DNA of 64,000 nucleotides from Xanthomonas sp. (GTDB lineage: Bacteria > Pseudomonadota > Gammaproteobacteria > Xanthomonadales > Xanthomonadaceae): positions 91,242 through 155,241 of the forward strand of contig NZ_JAFIWC010000009.1 in assembly GCF_017163755.1 (NCBI RefSeq). The letters run 5' to 3'. Below the pieces are notes generated by a model that worked only from the letters and a program-made list of their open reading frames with translations, was not told the origin of the DNA and did no database searches. Every line of letters begins with the position of its first letter. Within the stretch, counting starts at the first letter, position 1. Shown here piece after piece: positions 1-8,563 of the stretch. The position numbers and the translations under genes are program-made.

Positions 1-1124
1 TCGCGCTGGACGGCCTCGCGCGCCAGGGTCAGCGACGAGACCATCTTCTCGATCCCATCCTGTTCCGCAGAGAGCTTGCCTGCGGCGAGGACCTTCTGCG
101 TTTGCTCCGACAAGCCTCTGGAGGCCTCCGGCGACAGGCGCAGGCCGTCCTTCCGGAACTGTGCCAAGGACACCGCCGGGCTACCGGCCGACGCCGCCAA
201 GCGCGTGGTGGTGTTGTCGATGGTGGGAACGGCGCCGCCGAGGCGTGGAGGGCTCTGCTCTCGGGGCGAATCCAGCAAGCGCTCCAGGTGCTTGAGCTGC
301 ATGTCCGAGAGCCTTTCGGAGAACGACGCGCTGCGCCTGAGCATGGTTTCCAGTTCGAGGCCCGGCGTGGGCGGCTGCTCTTCCGACGCTTCGGGAACGC
401 TGACCTGGAAGCTGGCCCCATCGAGCTGTTCCAGTTCCGCAAGCGCCGCGCTGAGCGCGCGGTGCCGGGCGGCCAGGCCTTCGACGGTCCTGCTGCGCGA
501 GGACCGCTGCTTTTCGCGCTGCTCGTCGGCCTTCTTGCGGTCGGCCTCGGAGGGGCGCAGCACCGAGGGCAGGCGATCCTTGGACGGAAGTTCGATGGAC
601 CGGCGGCGGTAGCGCCGCAGCGCGGCCGCAGTGGCCGGGAAGTCCGCGTCGGCCGCTGCCTTCTCCACCAGTTCCAGCGTGCGTAGCTGATGCGCCAGCG
701 CCTCGACTGGCCTGCGGTGCTCTGCGGGCAGCTGCTTGATGGCGGTGATGCTGTCGCGGAGCCGCGCCAGGGCCTGCGTGAAGCTGTCGGATCCGGCCAG
801 GCCCGCGGCGTCCTTGTCGAAGACCGACTCGATCGCCTGGCCAAGCGTGCGGGGGCCGGCGTCGTCGCTGCGCTCGAGCTGGTCCAGTCTGGCCGACAGG
901 CGTTCGATGCCGTGGCTCAGCGGGGTGTCCTGGGGGCTGGCGATGAACTCGGGGCTTGCGATGAAGCCGGCGGCGAGCTTCTTGAGGCCTTCGCGATTGC
1001 CGCTTCCTTCCAGCCGGCGCAGCGCGGCCTGGTAATGCGAGTCCTGGGTGAGGCGGATGCTGGGATTGGCGGGGTCCTGGGCGACAGGGGGACGATTCAG
1101 CACAAAGCGGAACAGGGGTTCCAT
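1..1124 (-). CDS. Large hypothetical protein, 3' end beyond the window
   Basis: This frame is open from an ATG at 1124 to the left edge, giving 374 residues with no stop, so the true protein is longer. The start is supported by an AGGAG ribosome-binding site (complement of 1131-1139). I do not recognise a family. The first 25 residues hold a short motif (MEPLFRFVLNRPPV) followed by a helical region rich in Ala, Leu, Arg and Glu, with a charged stretch near residues 190-210 (KKADEQREKQ). No signal peptide, lipobox or membrane helix is visible, which fits a cytoplasmic or filament-forming helical protein. The gene points away from the sugar-oxidation region, with about 294 bases between it and the DUF1080 pseudogene. 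Overlapping frames on both strands are less credible because they lack a ribosome-binding site. Confidence 0.6.
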   Translation of the reverse strand, partial: MEPLFRFVLNRPPVAQDPANPSIRLTQDSHYQAALRRLEGSGNREGLKKLAAGFIASPEFIASPQDTPLSHGIERLSARLDQLERSDDAGPRTLGQAIESVFDKDAAGLAGSDSFTQALARLRDSITAIKQLPAEHRRPVEALAHQLRTLELVEKAAADADFPATAAALRRYRRRSIELPSKDRLPSVLRPSEADRKKADEQREKQRSSRSRTVEGLAARHRALSAALAELEQLDGASFQVSVPEASEEQPPTPGLELETMLRRSASFSERLSDMQLKHLERLLDSPREQSPPRLGGAVPTIDNTTTRLAASAGSPAVSLAQFRKDGLRLSPEASRGLSEQTQKVLAAGKLSAEQDGIEKMVSSLTLAREAVQR

Positions 1125-1418
1125 GGATAACGCTCCTTTGAAATCCGCCGAAAGCAGACGAGATCGGTCGGTCTCTTTCCAGGAACGTGGAATCGTCTCG
1201 GTCGCGGACAGCGCGACCTCCACTTCGCAGCGTAGTGTGATCCGTGGCCATATCTCAGGTGCGATGAGAAGCGACGGTCGGAAGCGCGATTCGCATCGGG
1301 ATGCGATGCGCCTGAAGTTCCGCCAGAGGCCTATCGGGAATGTGGAAAGCCGGGCAATAGCCGTTCGGCGAACCTACGGTGCCCCCACCACGCATCGGCG
1401 GTCACGGACGGCGCGACG

Positions 1419-2307
1419 TTATTTCCCTGATCCGGCGCCTTGCGCATACACGCAGCTTTCGGGCACGGATCTGACGTGGGAGCGCTTGTAGTTGCTCGCG
1501 CTGCGGTCCATGCAGCCGGCGAGGTTGAGCAGCTCCACCTTGCGGATGTCGATCGGGTGCGATTCGCTCTGCAGCGAGAGGTAGCCGCCTTCGACCGGTT
1601 TCCCGTCGGGCGTGGCGGCGGGGTCGAAGTTCGCGCCGCCGCTAACTGCGGCAGCGCGTACTGCAGCACGCCCTCGCCGTTGACCAAATGGGTGATCTGC
1701 CCGCTGCCCAGCACCAGCATCTCGGCGCGGCCCCCCTGGTCGCCGTCGAAGGCCTTGGACGTGGAGTCCAGGCAATGCTCGGGATGGATCGCGCCGCGAT
1801 AGACCACGTCCGTCCCCGGCGTGCACAGGTTCATGGTCGAGCGCGGCTTGCCATCGCCGGGGCCGCCGAGGAACTGCGCCTCGATGGAAATGGGGAAGTC
1901 CTGGTCGCGCCCCATCGTGCGCGGATGCGGCGAATGCAGCATCACGCCGCTGTTGCGCAACGCCCAACTGCCGGGGCCATCGCGCGCCTGCTGGCCGACG
2001 AAGCGGTATCCACCTAGGAAAACGGATCCTTGTAGAACAGGTGCCCGAACTTCGTGCCGAAGGACCGGTACTGGTCGTAGCGCACCTTGAGCAGGCCGTC
2101 CTCGACGCGGAACGTGTTGGCAAAATTGTCGCCGAGCGCGTGGCCGGCGATCTTCGGCGTCCAGCCGTCCAGATCGCGGCCGTTGAACAGCGCGATCCAC
2201 TCTTCCTTCTCGGCCGAGGCCTGCGCCGCGGCGTTGCCCGCGGCCAATGCGGCGCACAGCAATGCAAGGCCACCGGATCGCGCGATATGACGGGATTTCG
2301 GAGTCAT
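1419..2307 (-). pseudogene. Frameshifted DUF1080 (3-keto-disaccharide hydrolase-like) gene
   Basis: Three adjacent reading frames together spell one DUF1080 protein. The first frame (from ATG 2307) gives a signal peptide and the family start (EWIALFNGRDLDGW), then stops at 2014 after YKDPFS. The second frame resumes with YRFVGQQ and runs through WALRNSGVM and DFPISIEAQFLGG to about 1642. The third gives the end (LSLQSESHPIDIRKVELL) and stops at 1419. Each frame change equals loss of one base modulo three. At the first break the family usually has about eight to ten more residues, so a small deletion is likely there. DUF1080 proteins are periplasmic lectin-like hydrolases that act on 3-keto-glycosides, which fits the neighbouring GMC dehydrogenase. 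An intact paralogue lies at 7894-8535. Confidence 0.85.
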
Positions 2308-2367
2308 GCGTCGGCCTGCTGTCGTGGCTGGTGTTGCGTGGCTGCCGCCGGGTACGTGGAGCGCGGA

Positions 2368-3027
2368 TCAGAACCGGTAGCTCGTCTCCGCGGCCCAGGT
2401 CTTGCCGTTGCCCGCCTGCGCCAGCGGCACGCAGGCCTGGTAGGCGCCGGGAACCGGGCGGTACTGCAACACCTGCGTGGTGCCGGGTTCGGAGCTGAAG
2501 TAGCCGAGCAGGGTGAGCTCCTTCATCATGAGGATGAAAGGACGGCGCCGCTGCGCGATGGGCGTCTGCAACGCCCGCTCCGCCTCGACCGCCGGGTCGT
2601 GCGCCTGCGTCACCATCGCCGCGCGCTGCGCCGGCTCCAGTTCGAGGAAACCGCGCCCGTGTTCGCGCTGCGCGCGGGCCGCGAAATCGGCGAGTTCGGC
2701 GACGAAGCGCGCCTGCTCGTCCCGTGGGTAGGCGTCCTTCAACATCCTGTCGATGAAGGCAGGAATACCGACATCCTTCGCGCCCGGCGTGTCGGTGCGC
2801 GGGATCATGATCTCGGCCACTTCCGCCACCAGCGCGGCCTGCGCCTGGGTGAGGAAGCCCGGCGTCCAGTCGCTGCCGGTGCCCGCGGCCTGCGTGCCTG
2901 CGGTGTCCGTGCCGGGCTCGGCCGAGCAGCCGGCGAGCACGCCGAGCAGGGCCGGCGCCGACACCGCGCCGCCCATCAGCAGGGCCACGCGGCGGATCGC
3001 CTCGCGGCGGTCGATGAGGGTCGTCAT
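2368..3027 (-). CDS. Gluconate 2-dehydrogenase subunit 3 family protein (Tat-exported small subunit)
   Basis: This 219-residue protein begins with a twin-arginine-type signal (DRREAIRRVALLMGG) ending in a lipobox-like LAGC at Cys34, then a gluconate 2-dehydrogenase subunit 3 domain from about residue 55. Members of this family are small partners of GMC-type FAD sugar dehydrogenases. They carry the folded complex through the Tat route and stabilise it in the periplasm. The start codon overlaps the stop of the upstream GMC gene (ATGA), so the two are translationally coupled. The downstream DUF1080 gene is broken, so this pair may be the last working part of the transcript. A second, diverged copy is at 6877-7503. 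Confidence 0.88.
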   Translation of the reverse strand: MTTLIDRREAIRRVALLMGGAVSAPALLGVLAGCSAEPGTDTAGTQAAGTGSDWTPGFLTQAQAALVAEVAEIMIPRTDTPGAKDVGIPAFIDRMLKDAYPRDEQARFVAELADFAARAQREHGRGFLELEPAQRAAMVTQAHDPAVEAERALQTPIAQRRRPFILMMKELTLLGYFSSEPGTTQVLQYRPVPGAYQACVPLAQAGNGKTWAAETSYRF

Positions 3028-4712
3028 AGGTTCATCCGCTTCAGTTCCTGGACCGCGTGATCGGCGGCGCGCGCGGTCAGCGCCATGTAGGTGAGCGAGG
3101 GGTTCTGGCACGCCGAGGAGGAGGTCATGCAGGCGCCGTCGGTGACATACACGTTCTTGCAGGCATGCACCTGGTTCCAGGCGTTGAGCACGGAGGTAGC
3201 CGGATCGCGGCCCATGCGCGCGGTGCCCATTTCGTGGATGCCCATGCCCAGTTCGTCGCCGCTGTCGTGCGGGTTGACGTTCTTGAACCCCGCCGCTTCC
3301 AGCATCGTCGCGGCCTCGGCCGCCATGTCCTTGCGCATCTTCAGTTCGTTCTCGCGCATGGTCGCGTCGAAGGCCAGCACCGCGAAACCGTGCTTGTCCT
3401 TGCGCGTGCGATCCAGGGTGACGCGGTTGTCGTGGTACGGCAGGGTCTCGCCGAAACCGCCCAGCCCCACCTGCCACGGCCCGGGTACCGCGGCCTTGGT
3501 CTTCAGGTCCGCGCCCAGCGTGGAATCCTCGAGCAGCCGGGTCCAGCCCGGCCGCCATGCGCCGCCCTGGTAGCCGAAACCGCGCAGGTACTGGCGCCTG
3601 TCGTGGCCGAGGTTGACGAAGCGCGGCACGTAGATGCCGTTGGGCCGCTGGCCGCTGTAGTACTGGTCGTCGAAGCCTTCGACGAGCGCGGATGCGCCGA
3701 CGCCCAGGTGATGGTCCATGATGTTGCAGCCGAGCTCGCCGCTGTCGTTGCCGAGGCCGTCCGGGAACCGGCTGGAGACGGAATTCATCAGGATGAAGGT
3801 GGAGCCGAACGTGGACGCGCACAGGAAGATCACCCTGGCGTGGAATTCCATCTGCGCGTTGGTTTCCGCATCGAGCACGCGCACGCCGCTGGCGCGGTCC
3901 TTGTTCGGGTCGTGGATGATTTCGTAGACGATCGAGTTGGGCCGCAGCGTCATGTTGCCGGTCTGCTCCGCCGCCGGCAGCGTGCTGGAGTTGCTGCTGA
4001 AGTACGCGCCGAACGGACAGCCGCGAATGCACAGGTTGCGGTACTGGCAGGTGCCGCGCTGCGGGCTGTGCGCCAGCGGCGCGGTGAGGTTGGCGGTCCG
4101 GCCGATGGTGACCGCGCGGCCCAGCTTGTCGGCGACGGCCTGCTTCAGGTGCAGCTCCACGCAGTTCATCGCCATGGGCGGCTGGAACTTGCCGTCCGGC
4201 AGCTGCTCGTAGCCCTCGGCCTGGCCGCTGACGCCGATGAAGCTTTCCACGCGGTCGTACCACGGCGCGAGATCGGCGTAGCGGATGGGCCAGTCCACGC
4301 CGATGCCTTCCTTCGCGTTCGCCTCGAAGTCCATCGGGCTCAAGCGGTACGACTGCCTGCCCCACATGATGGAACGGCCGCCGACGTGATAGCCGCGCAC
4401 CCAGGCGAACGGCTGCTTCTCGATGTAGGGATGATCGTTGTCGTTGACGAACCAGTGCTTGGTCGCCTGCGTGAGCACGCCGCCGCGCTCGGCGACCATC
4501 TGCTGCTGGAGGTCGGCCTGCGTGGGGCGGCCGGCGTACGGCGAGTCCCATAGCGGCTCCATCGCGGTGGGATAGTCGCCGTGCTTCACCATTCGCCCGC
4601 GATCGAGCACGAGGGTCTTCAATCCCTTCTCGGTCAGCTCTTTCGCGGCCCATCCACCGCTGATGCCGGTACCGACCACGATCGCGTCGAAGGAATGGTT
4701 TCCTGCCGCCAT
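3024..4712 (-). CDS. GMC family FAD-dependent sugar dehydrogenase, catalytic subunit
   Basis: The 562-residue protein has an N-terminal FAD-binding Rossmann motif (VVGTGISGG, residues 13-20) and a C-terminal GMC domain with the expected His (GIHEMGTARMG) and Asn (CQNPSLTY) active-site segments. A CX5CX3C cluster (Cys222, Cys228, Cys232) resembles the cysteines that hold a [3Fe-4S] cluster in FAD-dependent hexose dehydrogenases. The likely reaction is oxidation of a sugar hydroxyl, for example at C3 of a glucoside, with electrons passed to a respiratory carrier. I chose ATG 4712 because it begins right at the FAD fold and has GGGGAAG upstream. A longer frame would start at 4883 without support. 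There is no signal of its own; export probably relies on the coupled Tat-exported small subunit. Confidence 0.9.
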   Translation of the reverse strand: MAAGNHSFDAIVVGTGISGGWAAKELTEKGLKTLVLDRGRMVKHGDYPTAMEPLWDSPYAGRPTQADLQQQMVAERGGVLTQATKHWFVNDNDHPYIEKQPFAWVRGYHVGGRSIMWGRQSYRLSPMDFEANAKEGIGVDWPIRYADLAPWYDRVESFIGVSGQAEGYEQLPDGKFQPPMAMNCVELHLKQAVADKLGRAVTIGRTANLTAPLAHSPQRGTCQYRNLCIRGCPFGAYFSSNSSTLPAAEQTGNMTLRPNSIVYEIIHDPNKDRASGVRVLDAETNAQMEFHARVIFLCASTFGSTFILMNSVSSRFPDGLGNDSGELGCNIMDHHLGVGASALVEGFDDQYYSGQRPNGIYVPRFVNLGHDRRQYLRGFGYQGGAWRPGWTRLLEDSTLGADLKTKAAVPGPWQVGLGGFGETLPYHDNRVTLDRTRKDKHGFAVLAFDATMRENELKMRKDMAAEAATMLEAAGFKNVNPHDSGDELGMGIHEMGTARMGRDPATSVLNAWNQVHACKNVYVTDGACMTSSSACQNPSLTYMALTARAADHAVQELKRMNL

Positions 4713-4884
4713 GCTTGCGCTTCCCCGAGCCAGCTGGTCTAGGACTCTACCGCGGAAAGACGCTAACATCGAAACGCCGTTCGAGCGACCCTCGCAACGA
4801 TGGGCGACGCGAATGCGTTGTCGCAATGCAGCATTGTTCGTTGAATTCCAGCCGGATGTTTTCCCGAAGGAGCGAAGGAACACG

Positions 4885-5067
4885 ATGTTGACTCGACGCG
4901 CATTTCTTCACAGCAGTTCGCTAACGTTGGCGGCGATGACTTCGCTGGATGCCTTTGCCGCCAAGCCGCGGATCCGCCATTGCTTCGTGGAGCAGGAGAA
5001 CTTCGAGCGGGCACCACTGGAAAGCGCGGAGCTCGGTTTCGACTGCCTCAGCCGCCTGAAAGCGTGA
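4885..5067 (+). pseudogene. Internally deleted sugar phosphate isomerase/epimerase remnant
   Basis: This open frame encodes only 60 residues. It starts with a clear ribosome-binding site (GAAGGAGCGAAGGA) and a Tat-like signal (LTRRAFLHSSSLTLAAM), then at about residue 30 passes straight into a segment (HCFVEQENFERAPLESA) that reads like the extreme C-terminus of xylose-isomerase-like TIM-barrel sugar isomerases. The whole barrel, about 220 residues, is absent, so I read it as an in-frame internal deletion. The frame is still translatable and may produce a short exported peptide. It lies seven bases before the GMC gene at 5075 and could still serve as its translated leader. It is divergent from the GMC pair at 4712. 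Confidence 0.7.
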
Positions 5068-5074
5068 CGCGCCC

Positions 5075-6877
5075 GTGCCTTTCCTGACCGCAGACGCCAT
5101 CAAGCAGGCGTACGACGTGATCGTGGTGGGCTCCGGCGCGGCCGGCGGACAGACCGCCTATACGCTGTGCATGGAAGGCGCCAGGGTGCTGATGCTCGAA
5201 GCCGGGCGCAACTACGCGCCGGAGAGCGAGACGCCGATGTTCCAGACCCCGGACCAGGCGCCGCTGCGCGGCACGGCGACGCCGGAAAAGGCGTTCGGCT
5301 TCTACGACGCCACCGTCGACGGCGGCTGGCAGGTGCCGGACGAACCCTACGTCAACGCGCGGCAGGACGATGCCGGCCGCTTCGAATGGTGGCGCGCGCG
5401 CATGCTCGGCGGCCGCACCAACCACTGGGGGCGGATTTCGCTGCGCAACGGCGCCTACGACTTCAAGCCCTACAGCCGCGACGGGCTGGGCTTCGACTGG
5501 CCGATCGACTACGCCGACGTGGCGCCGTACTACGACAAGGTCGAGATGCTGATCGGCGTGTACGGCGACAACGACGGCCTGGAGAACACGCCCGATTCGC
5601 CCCCCGGCGTATTGCTGCCGCCGCCCAAGCCCAAGGTCAGCGACCTGCTGGTGCAGCAGCGCGCCGGGCGCCTGGGCGTGCCGGTGGTCGCCGGCCACCG
5701 CGCGGTGCTGACCCGGCGCCTGGATGCGGACACCCTGCCGGCCAAGCTGCATCCGGGCAACGCCGAGGCGCAGCGGATCCTGCGCGAGTCGATGCTGCGC
5801 CGCGCGGCCTGCTGGTGGGCCACCCCGTGCGGCCGCGGCTGCTCGACCGGAGCCAACTACCAGTCGACCACCGTGCATCTGCCGCCGGCGCTGGCCACCG
5901 GGCGGCTGGACATCGTCTGCAACGCCATGGTGCGCGAGACGGTGCTGGGCGCCAACGGCAAGGCCGATGGCGTGCGCTTCATCGACAAGACCAGCGGCAA
6001 GGAATTCGCCGCCTCGGCGCGCGTGGTGGTGCTGGCCGCCAGCGCCTGCGAGACCGCGCGCATCCTGCTCAACTCCAAGTCCACCTCGTTCCCCAACGGC
6101 CTGGCCAATTCCAGCGGCAAGGTCGGGCGTTATGTGATGGACACGGTCGGCGCCAGCCTGAGCGGACAGGTGCCGCTGCTGGAGAACCTGCCGCCGCACA
6201 ACGAGGACGGCGCCGACGGCGGCCACATGTATTCGCCGTGGTGGCTCTACCAGGAACAACTGGCCGGCAAGCTGGGTTTCGCGCGCGGCTACCACATCGA
6301 GTTCGGCGGCGGCCGGCGCATGCCCGGCCTGAGTACCGGGGCCGGGCTGGAATGGCTCACCGGCGGCAGCTACGGCCACAAATTCAAGCAGGACGTGCGC
6401 CGCTACTACGGCTCCTTCGTCGGCTTCGCCGGCCGCGGCGAGATGATTCCCAACGAGCATTCGTACTGCGAGATCGACCCGCAGGTGAAGGACAAGTGGG
6501 GCATCCCGGTGCTGCGTTTCCACTGGCAGTGGTCCGAGCACGAGATCCGCCAGGCCGCACACATGCAGCGCACCTTCGCCGACATCATCGAGGCGATGGG
6601 CGGACGCGTGCAGGGACAGGTCCAGACCGACGGCGCCAAGGCCATCGAACCCGGCGGCTCGATCATCCACGAGGTGGGCGGCGCGATCATGGGCGCCGAT
6701 CCGGGCACCTCGGTCACCGACCGGTGGTGCCGGACCTGGGACGTGGACAATCTGTACATCACCGACGGCGCGGTCTTCGCCTCCAACGCCGACAAGAACC
6801 CGACGCTGACGATCATGGCGCTGGCCTGGCGCGCGTCCGACCACATCCTGGCGCGCATGCGCCGCAAGGAGCTCTGA
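5075..6877 (+). CDS. Second GMC family FAD-dependent sugar dehydrogenase, catalytic subunit
   Basis: The 600-residue protein has an FAD dinucleotide motif (VVGSGAAGG, about residues 17-25), a GMC signature region (RMLGGRTNHWGR) and the C-terminal active-site segments (IIHEVGGAIMG and ADKNPTLTIMAL). Cysteines 245, 251 and 255 repeat the CX5CX3C spacing seen in the first GMC protein, so it may also hold an iron-sulfur cluster. It is clearly related to the 3024-4712 product but diverged. The GTG start at 5075 is used because the FAD fold begins at residue 14; the ribosome-binding site is weak. Its stop overlaps the next start (TGATG). It probably oxidises a sugar or glycoside in the periplasm with the small subunit encoded next. 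Confidence 0.9.
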   Translation: MPFLTADAIKQAYDVIVVGSGAAGGQTAYTLCMEGARVLMLEAGRNYAPESETPMFQTPDQAPLRGTATPEKAFGFYDATVDGGWQVPDEPYVNARQDDAGRFEWWRARMLGGRTNHWGRISLRNGAYDFKPYSRDGLGFDWPIDYADVAPYYDKVEMLIGVYGDNDGLENTPDSPPGVLLPPPKPKVSDLLVQQRAGRLGVPVVAGHRAVLTRRLDADTLPAKLHPGNAEAQRILRESMLRRAACWWATPCGRGCSTGANYQSTTVHLPPALATGRLDIVCNAMVRETVLGANGKADGVRFIDKTSGKEFAASARVVVLAASACETARILLNSKSTSFPNGLANSSGKVGRYVMDTVGASLSGQVPLLENLPPHNEDGADGGHMYSPWWLYQEQLAGKLGFARGYHIEFGGGRRMPGLSTGAGLEWLTGGSYGHKFKQDVRRYYGSFVGFAGRGEMIPNEHSYCEIDPQVKDKWGIPVLRFHWQWSEHEIRQAAHMQRTFADIIEAMGGRVQGQVQTDGAKAIEPGGSIIHEVGGAIMGADPGTSVTDRWCRTWDVDNLYITDGAVFASNADKNPTLTIMALAWRASDHILARMRRKEL

Positions 6878-7503
6878 TGGACCGCCGCACCTCGTTGAAG
6901 TGGATGCTGAGCGCGGCCAGCCTGCCGCTGCTGCACCTGGCCGGATGCAGTGCCGAGGCGCCGCCGCCCACGCTGCCTTCCGGCACCGGCTACGGCACCG
7001 ATCCGGACCTGCTCAAGGCCTACGGGCCCGATTCGGTCTGGCCGCTGACGCTGGACGAACGGCAGCGGCGCATCGCCACCGCGCTGTGCGACCTGATCGT
7101 GCCGGCGGATGCGGAAGGGCCCGGCGCGGTCGCGGTCGGCGTGGTCGATTTCATCAACGAATGGGTCAGCGCGCCGTATCCGCGACAGGTCGCCGACCGC
7201 ACGCTGATCCTGGCCGGGTTCGACTGGCTGGATGCGCAGGCGCAGCAGCGCTTCTCGCGCAGCTTCGGCGGATCGGGCGTGGACCAGCGCCGCGCGATCT
7301 GCGACGACATCTGCTATCTGCCCAAGGCGCGCGCCGAGTTCAGGCAGGCCGCGCAATTCTTCGCCCGCTATCGCGACCTGACCATCGGCGGATTCTCCAC
7401 GTCGCCGCAAGGGCGGCAGTACCTGGGCTATGTCGGCAACGTGCCGTTGGCCAGCTTCGACGGCCCGCCGCCGGACGTGCTCAAGCGTGTGGGGGTGGGC
7501 TGA
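6877..7503 (+). CDS. Gluconate 2-dehydrogenase subunit 3 family protein (second copy)
   Basis: This 208-residue protein carries a twin-arginine signal (DRRTSLKWML) and a lipobox-like LAGC at Cys24, followed by the subunit 3 domain from about residue 60 (LDERQRRIATALCDLIVP) to the conserved tail (YRDLTIGGFSTSPQG). It is the export partner of the preceding GMC protein, with which its start overlaps by one base. Its own stop overlaps the ATG of the chimeric remnant at 7503 in the same TGATG manner, so the ancestral operon continued into a Gfo/Idh gene. Order and pairing mirror the pair on the opposite strand at 2368-4712, consistent with duplication of a two-gene module. Confidence 0.88.
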   Translation: MDRRTSLKWMLSAASLPLLHLAGCSAEAPPPTLPSGTGYGTDPDLLKAYGPDSVWPLTLDERQRRIATALCDLIVPADAEGPGAVAVGVVDFINEWVSAPYPRQVADRTLILAGFDWLDAQAQQRFSRSFGGSGVDQRRAICDDICYLPKARAEFRQAAQFFARYRDLTIGGFSTSPQGRQYLGYVGNVPLASFDGPPPDVLKRVGVG

Positions 7504-7802
7504 TGCCGGCGCTCTCGCGCCGCGAACGGCTCGCGGCCGCGGTGGCGTCCGGCGCGCTGGCGATGCCGGTGGGCGCTGCGCCGTCGGTGCCGCGCGTACG
7601 GCGCATCGGACCGAACGACCGGCTCGCTATCGCGACGATCGGCGTGGGCGGGATAGGCGGCGGCGCCATCGCCGCGCTGCGCGGCGAGAACATCGTCGAA
7701 GCGCATGCCGCGCGGTGGCCGCTGCGGCTGCAGGGCCACGGCGCTCCGGTGGCGTTCCGCAACATCTGGATCCGCACCATCGCACGGCCGGTGCCGCAAT
7801 GA
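7503..7802 (+). pseudogene. Chimeric remnant: Gfo/Idh/MocA N-terminus fused to DUF1080 C-terminus
   Basis: A 99-residue frame begins with an exported Gfo/Idh/MocA oxidoreductase start: a signal region, then RRIGPNDRLAIATIGVGGIG with the NAD-binding glycine motif. At about residue 68 it changes into LRLQGHGAPVAFRNIWIR, which is the usual last strand of a DUF1080 domain. Gfo/Idh oxidoreductases and DUF1080 hydrolases are often neighbours in 3-keto-sugar clusters, so one deletion between two adjacent genes would create this fusion in frame. It has lost the catalytic parts of both and is probably non-functional. It is still translationally coupled to 6877-7503. Confidence 0.72.
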
Positions 7803-7893
7803 GCGGGCCGCCATGAGCACGGCGTTGCCGCCGTCTGCGGCATCGCACCCATCCATGCCGGCGGCATGTCGGCCTTCCTCGAGGAGATATCGC

Positions 7894-8535
7894 ATGTACA
7901 TCCGTTTGCTCGGCACCTGTCTGCTGGCAATGTCCAGCGGCATGAGCGCGCACGCCGCAGAACCGGCGGCTGCCGATTGGAAGCCGTTGTTCGATGGCAA
8001 GACGCTGGACGGCTGGCGCGCCAGCGAGGCGCCCGGTTCGTTCAGCGTGCGCGACGGCGCGATCGTGGTGCGCGGGCCGCGCTCGCATCTGTACTACCTG
8101 GGCCAGGTGCAGCGCCACGAGTTCCGCAATTTCGAGCTGCAGCTCGAGGTGATGACCAAGCCCGGCGCCAATTCCGGCGTCTACTTCCATACCGCCTGGC
8201 AGGATGCGGGCTGGCCGGCCAAAGGCTACGAAGTGCAGGTCAACAACAGCCAGAGCGATCCCAAGCGCACCGGCGGCCTGTATGCGGTGGAGGACACCTT
8301 CCAGGCGCCGGCCAAGGACGATACCTGGTTCACGCTGCGCATCCGCGTCGAAGGCCACCGCATCCGCACCTTCGTCGACGACAAGCCGATCGTCGACTAC
8401 ACCCAGCCCGAGCGGCCGGAGCGGCCGGCCGACATGAAGGGCCGGGTGCTGTCCTCGGGCACCTTCGCGTTGCAGGCGCACGATCCGGGCAGCGAAGTGC
8501 ACTACCGCAACATCAAGGTACGGGTGTTGCCCTGA
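7894..8535 (+). CDS. DUF1080 family protein (3-keto-disaccharide hydrolase-like), exported
   Basis: This 213-residue protein has a Sec signal peptide (about residues 1-24, ending AHA) and a full DUF1080 domain: WKPLFDGKTLDGW at the start, GANSGVYFH and GYEVQVNN in the middle, and HYRNIKVRVLP at the end. The family adopts a concanavalin-like fold and acts in the periplasm on 3-keto-glycosides made by GMC-type glucoside 3-dehydrogenases. The start at 7894 has a good GAGGAG site seven bases upstream. An in-frame ATG at 7813 would add an unconvincing extension. It is the only intact accessory enzyme left between two decayed stretches, so it is the most likely working partner of the dehydrogenases. 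Confidence 0.85.
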   Translation: MYIRLLGTCLLAMSSGMSAHAAEPAAADWKPLFDGKTLDGWRASEAPGSFSVRDGAIVVRGPRSHLYYLGQVQRHEFRNFELQLEVMTKPGANSGVYFHTAWQDAGWPAKGYEVQVNNSQSDPKRTGGLYAVEDTFQAPAKDDTWFTLRIRVEGHRIRTFVDDKPIVDYTQPERPERPADMKGRVLSSGTFALQAHDPGSEVHYRNIKVRVLP

Positions 8536-8563
8536 GGCGCCCGTCCCATCCGCGGAGAAACCC

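Noticed and set aside
181..1251. Other frames in the first 1.2 kb on both strands
   Set aside because: Arg/Pro/Ala-rich low-complexity translations without a ribosome-binding site. The frame from 1124 to the edge has AGGAG and a sensible composition.
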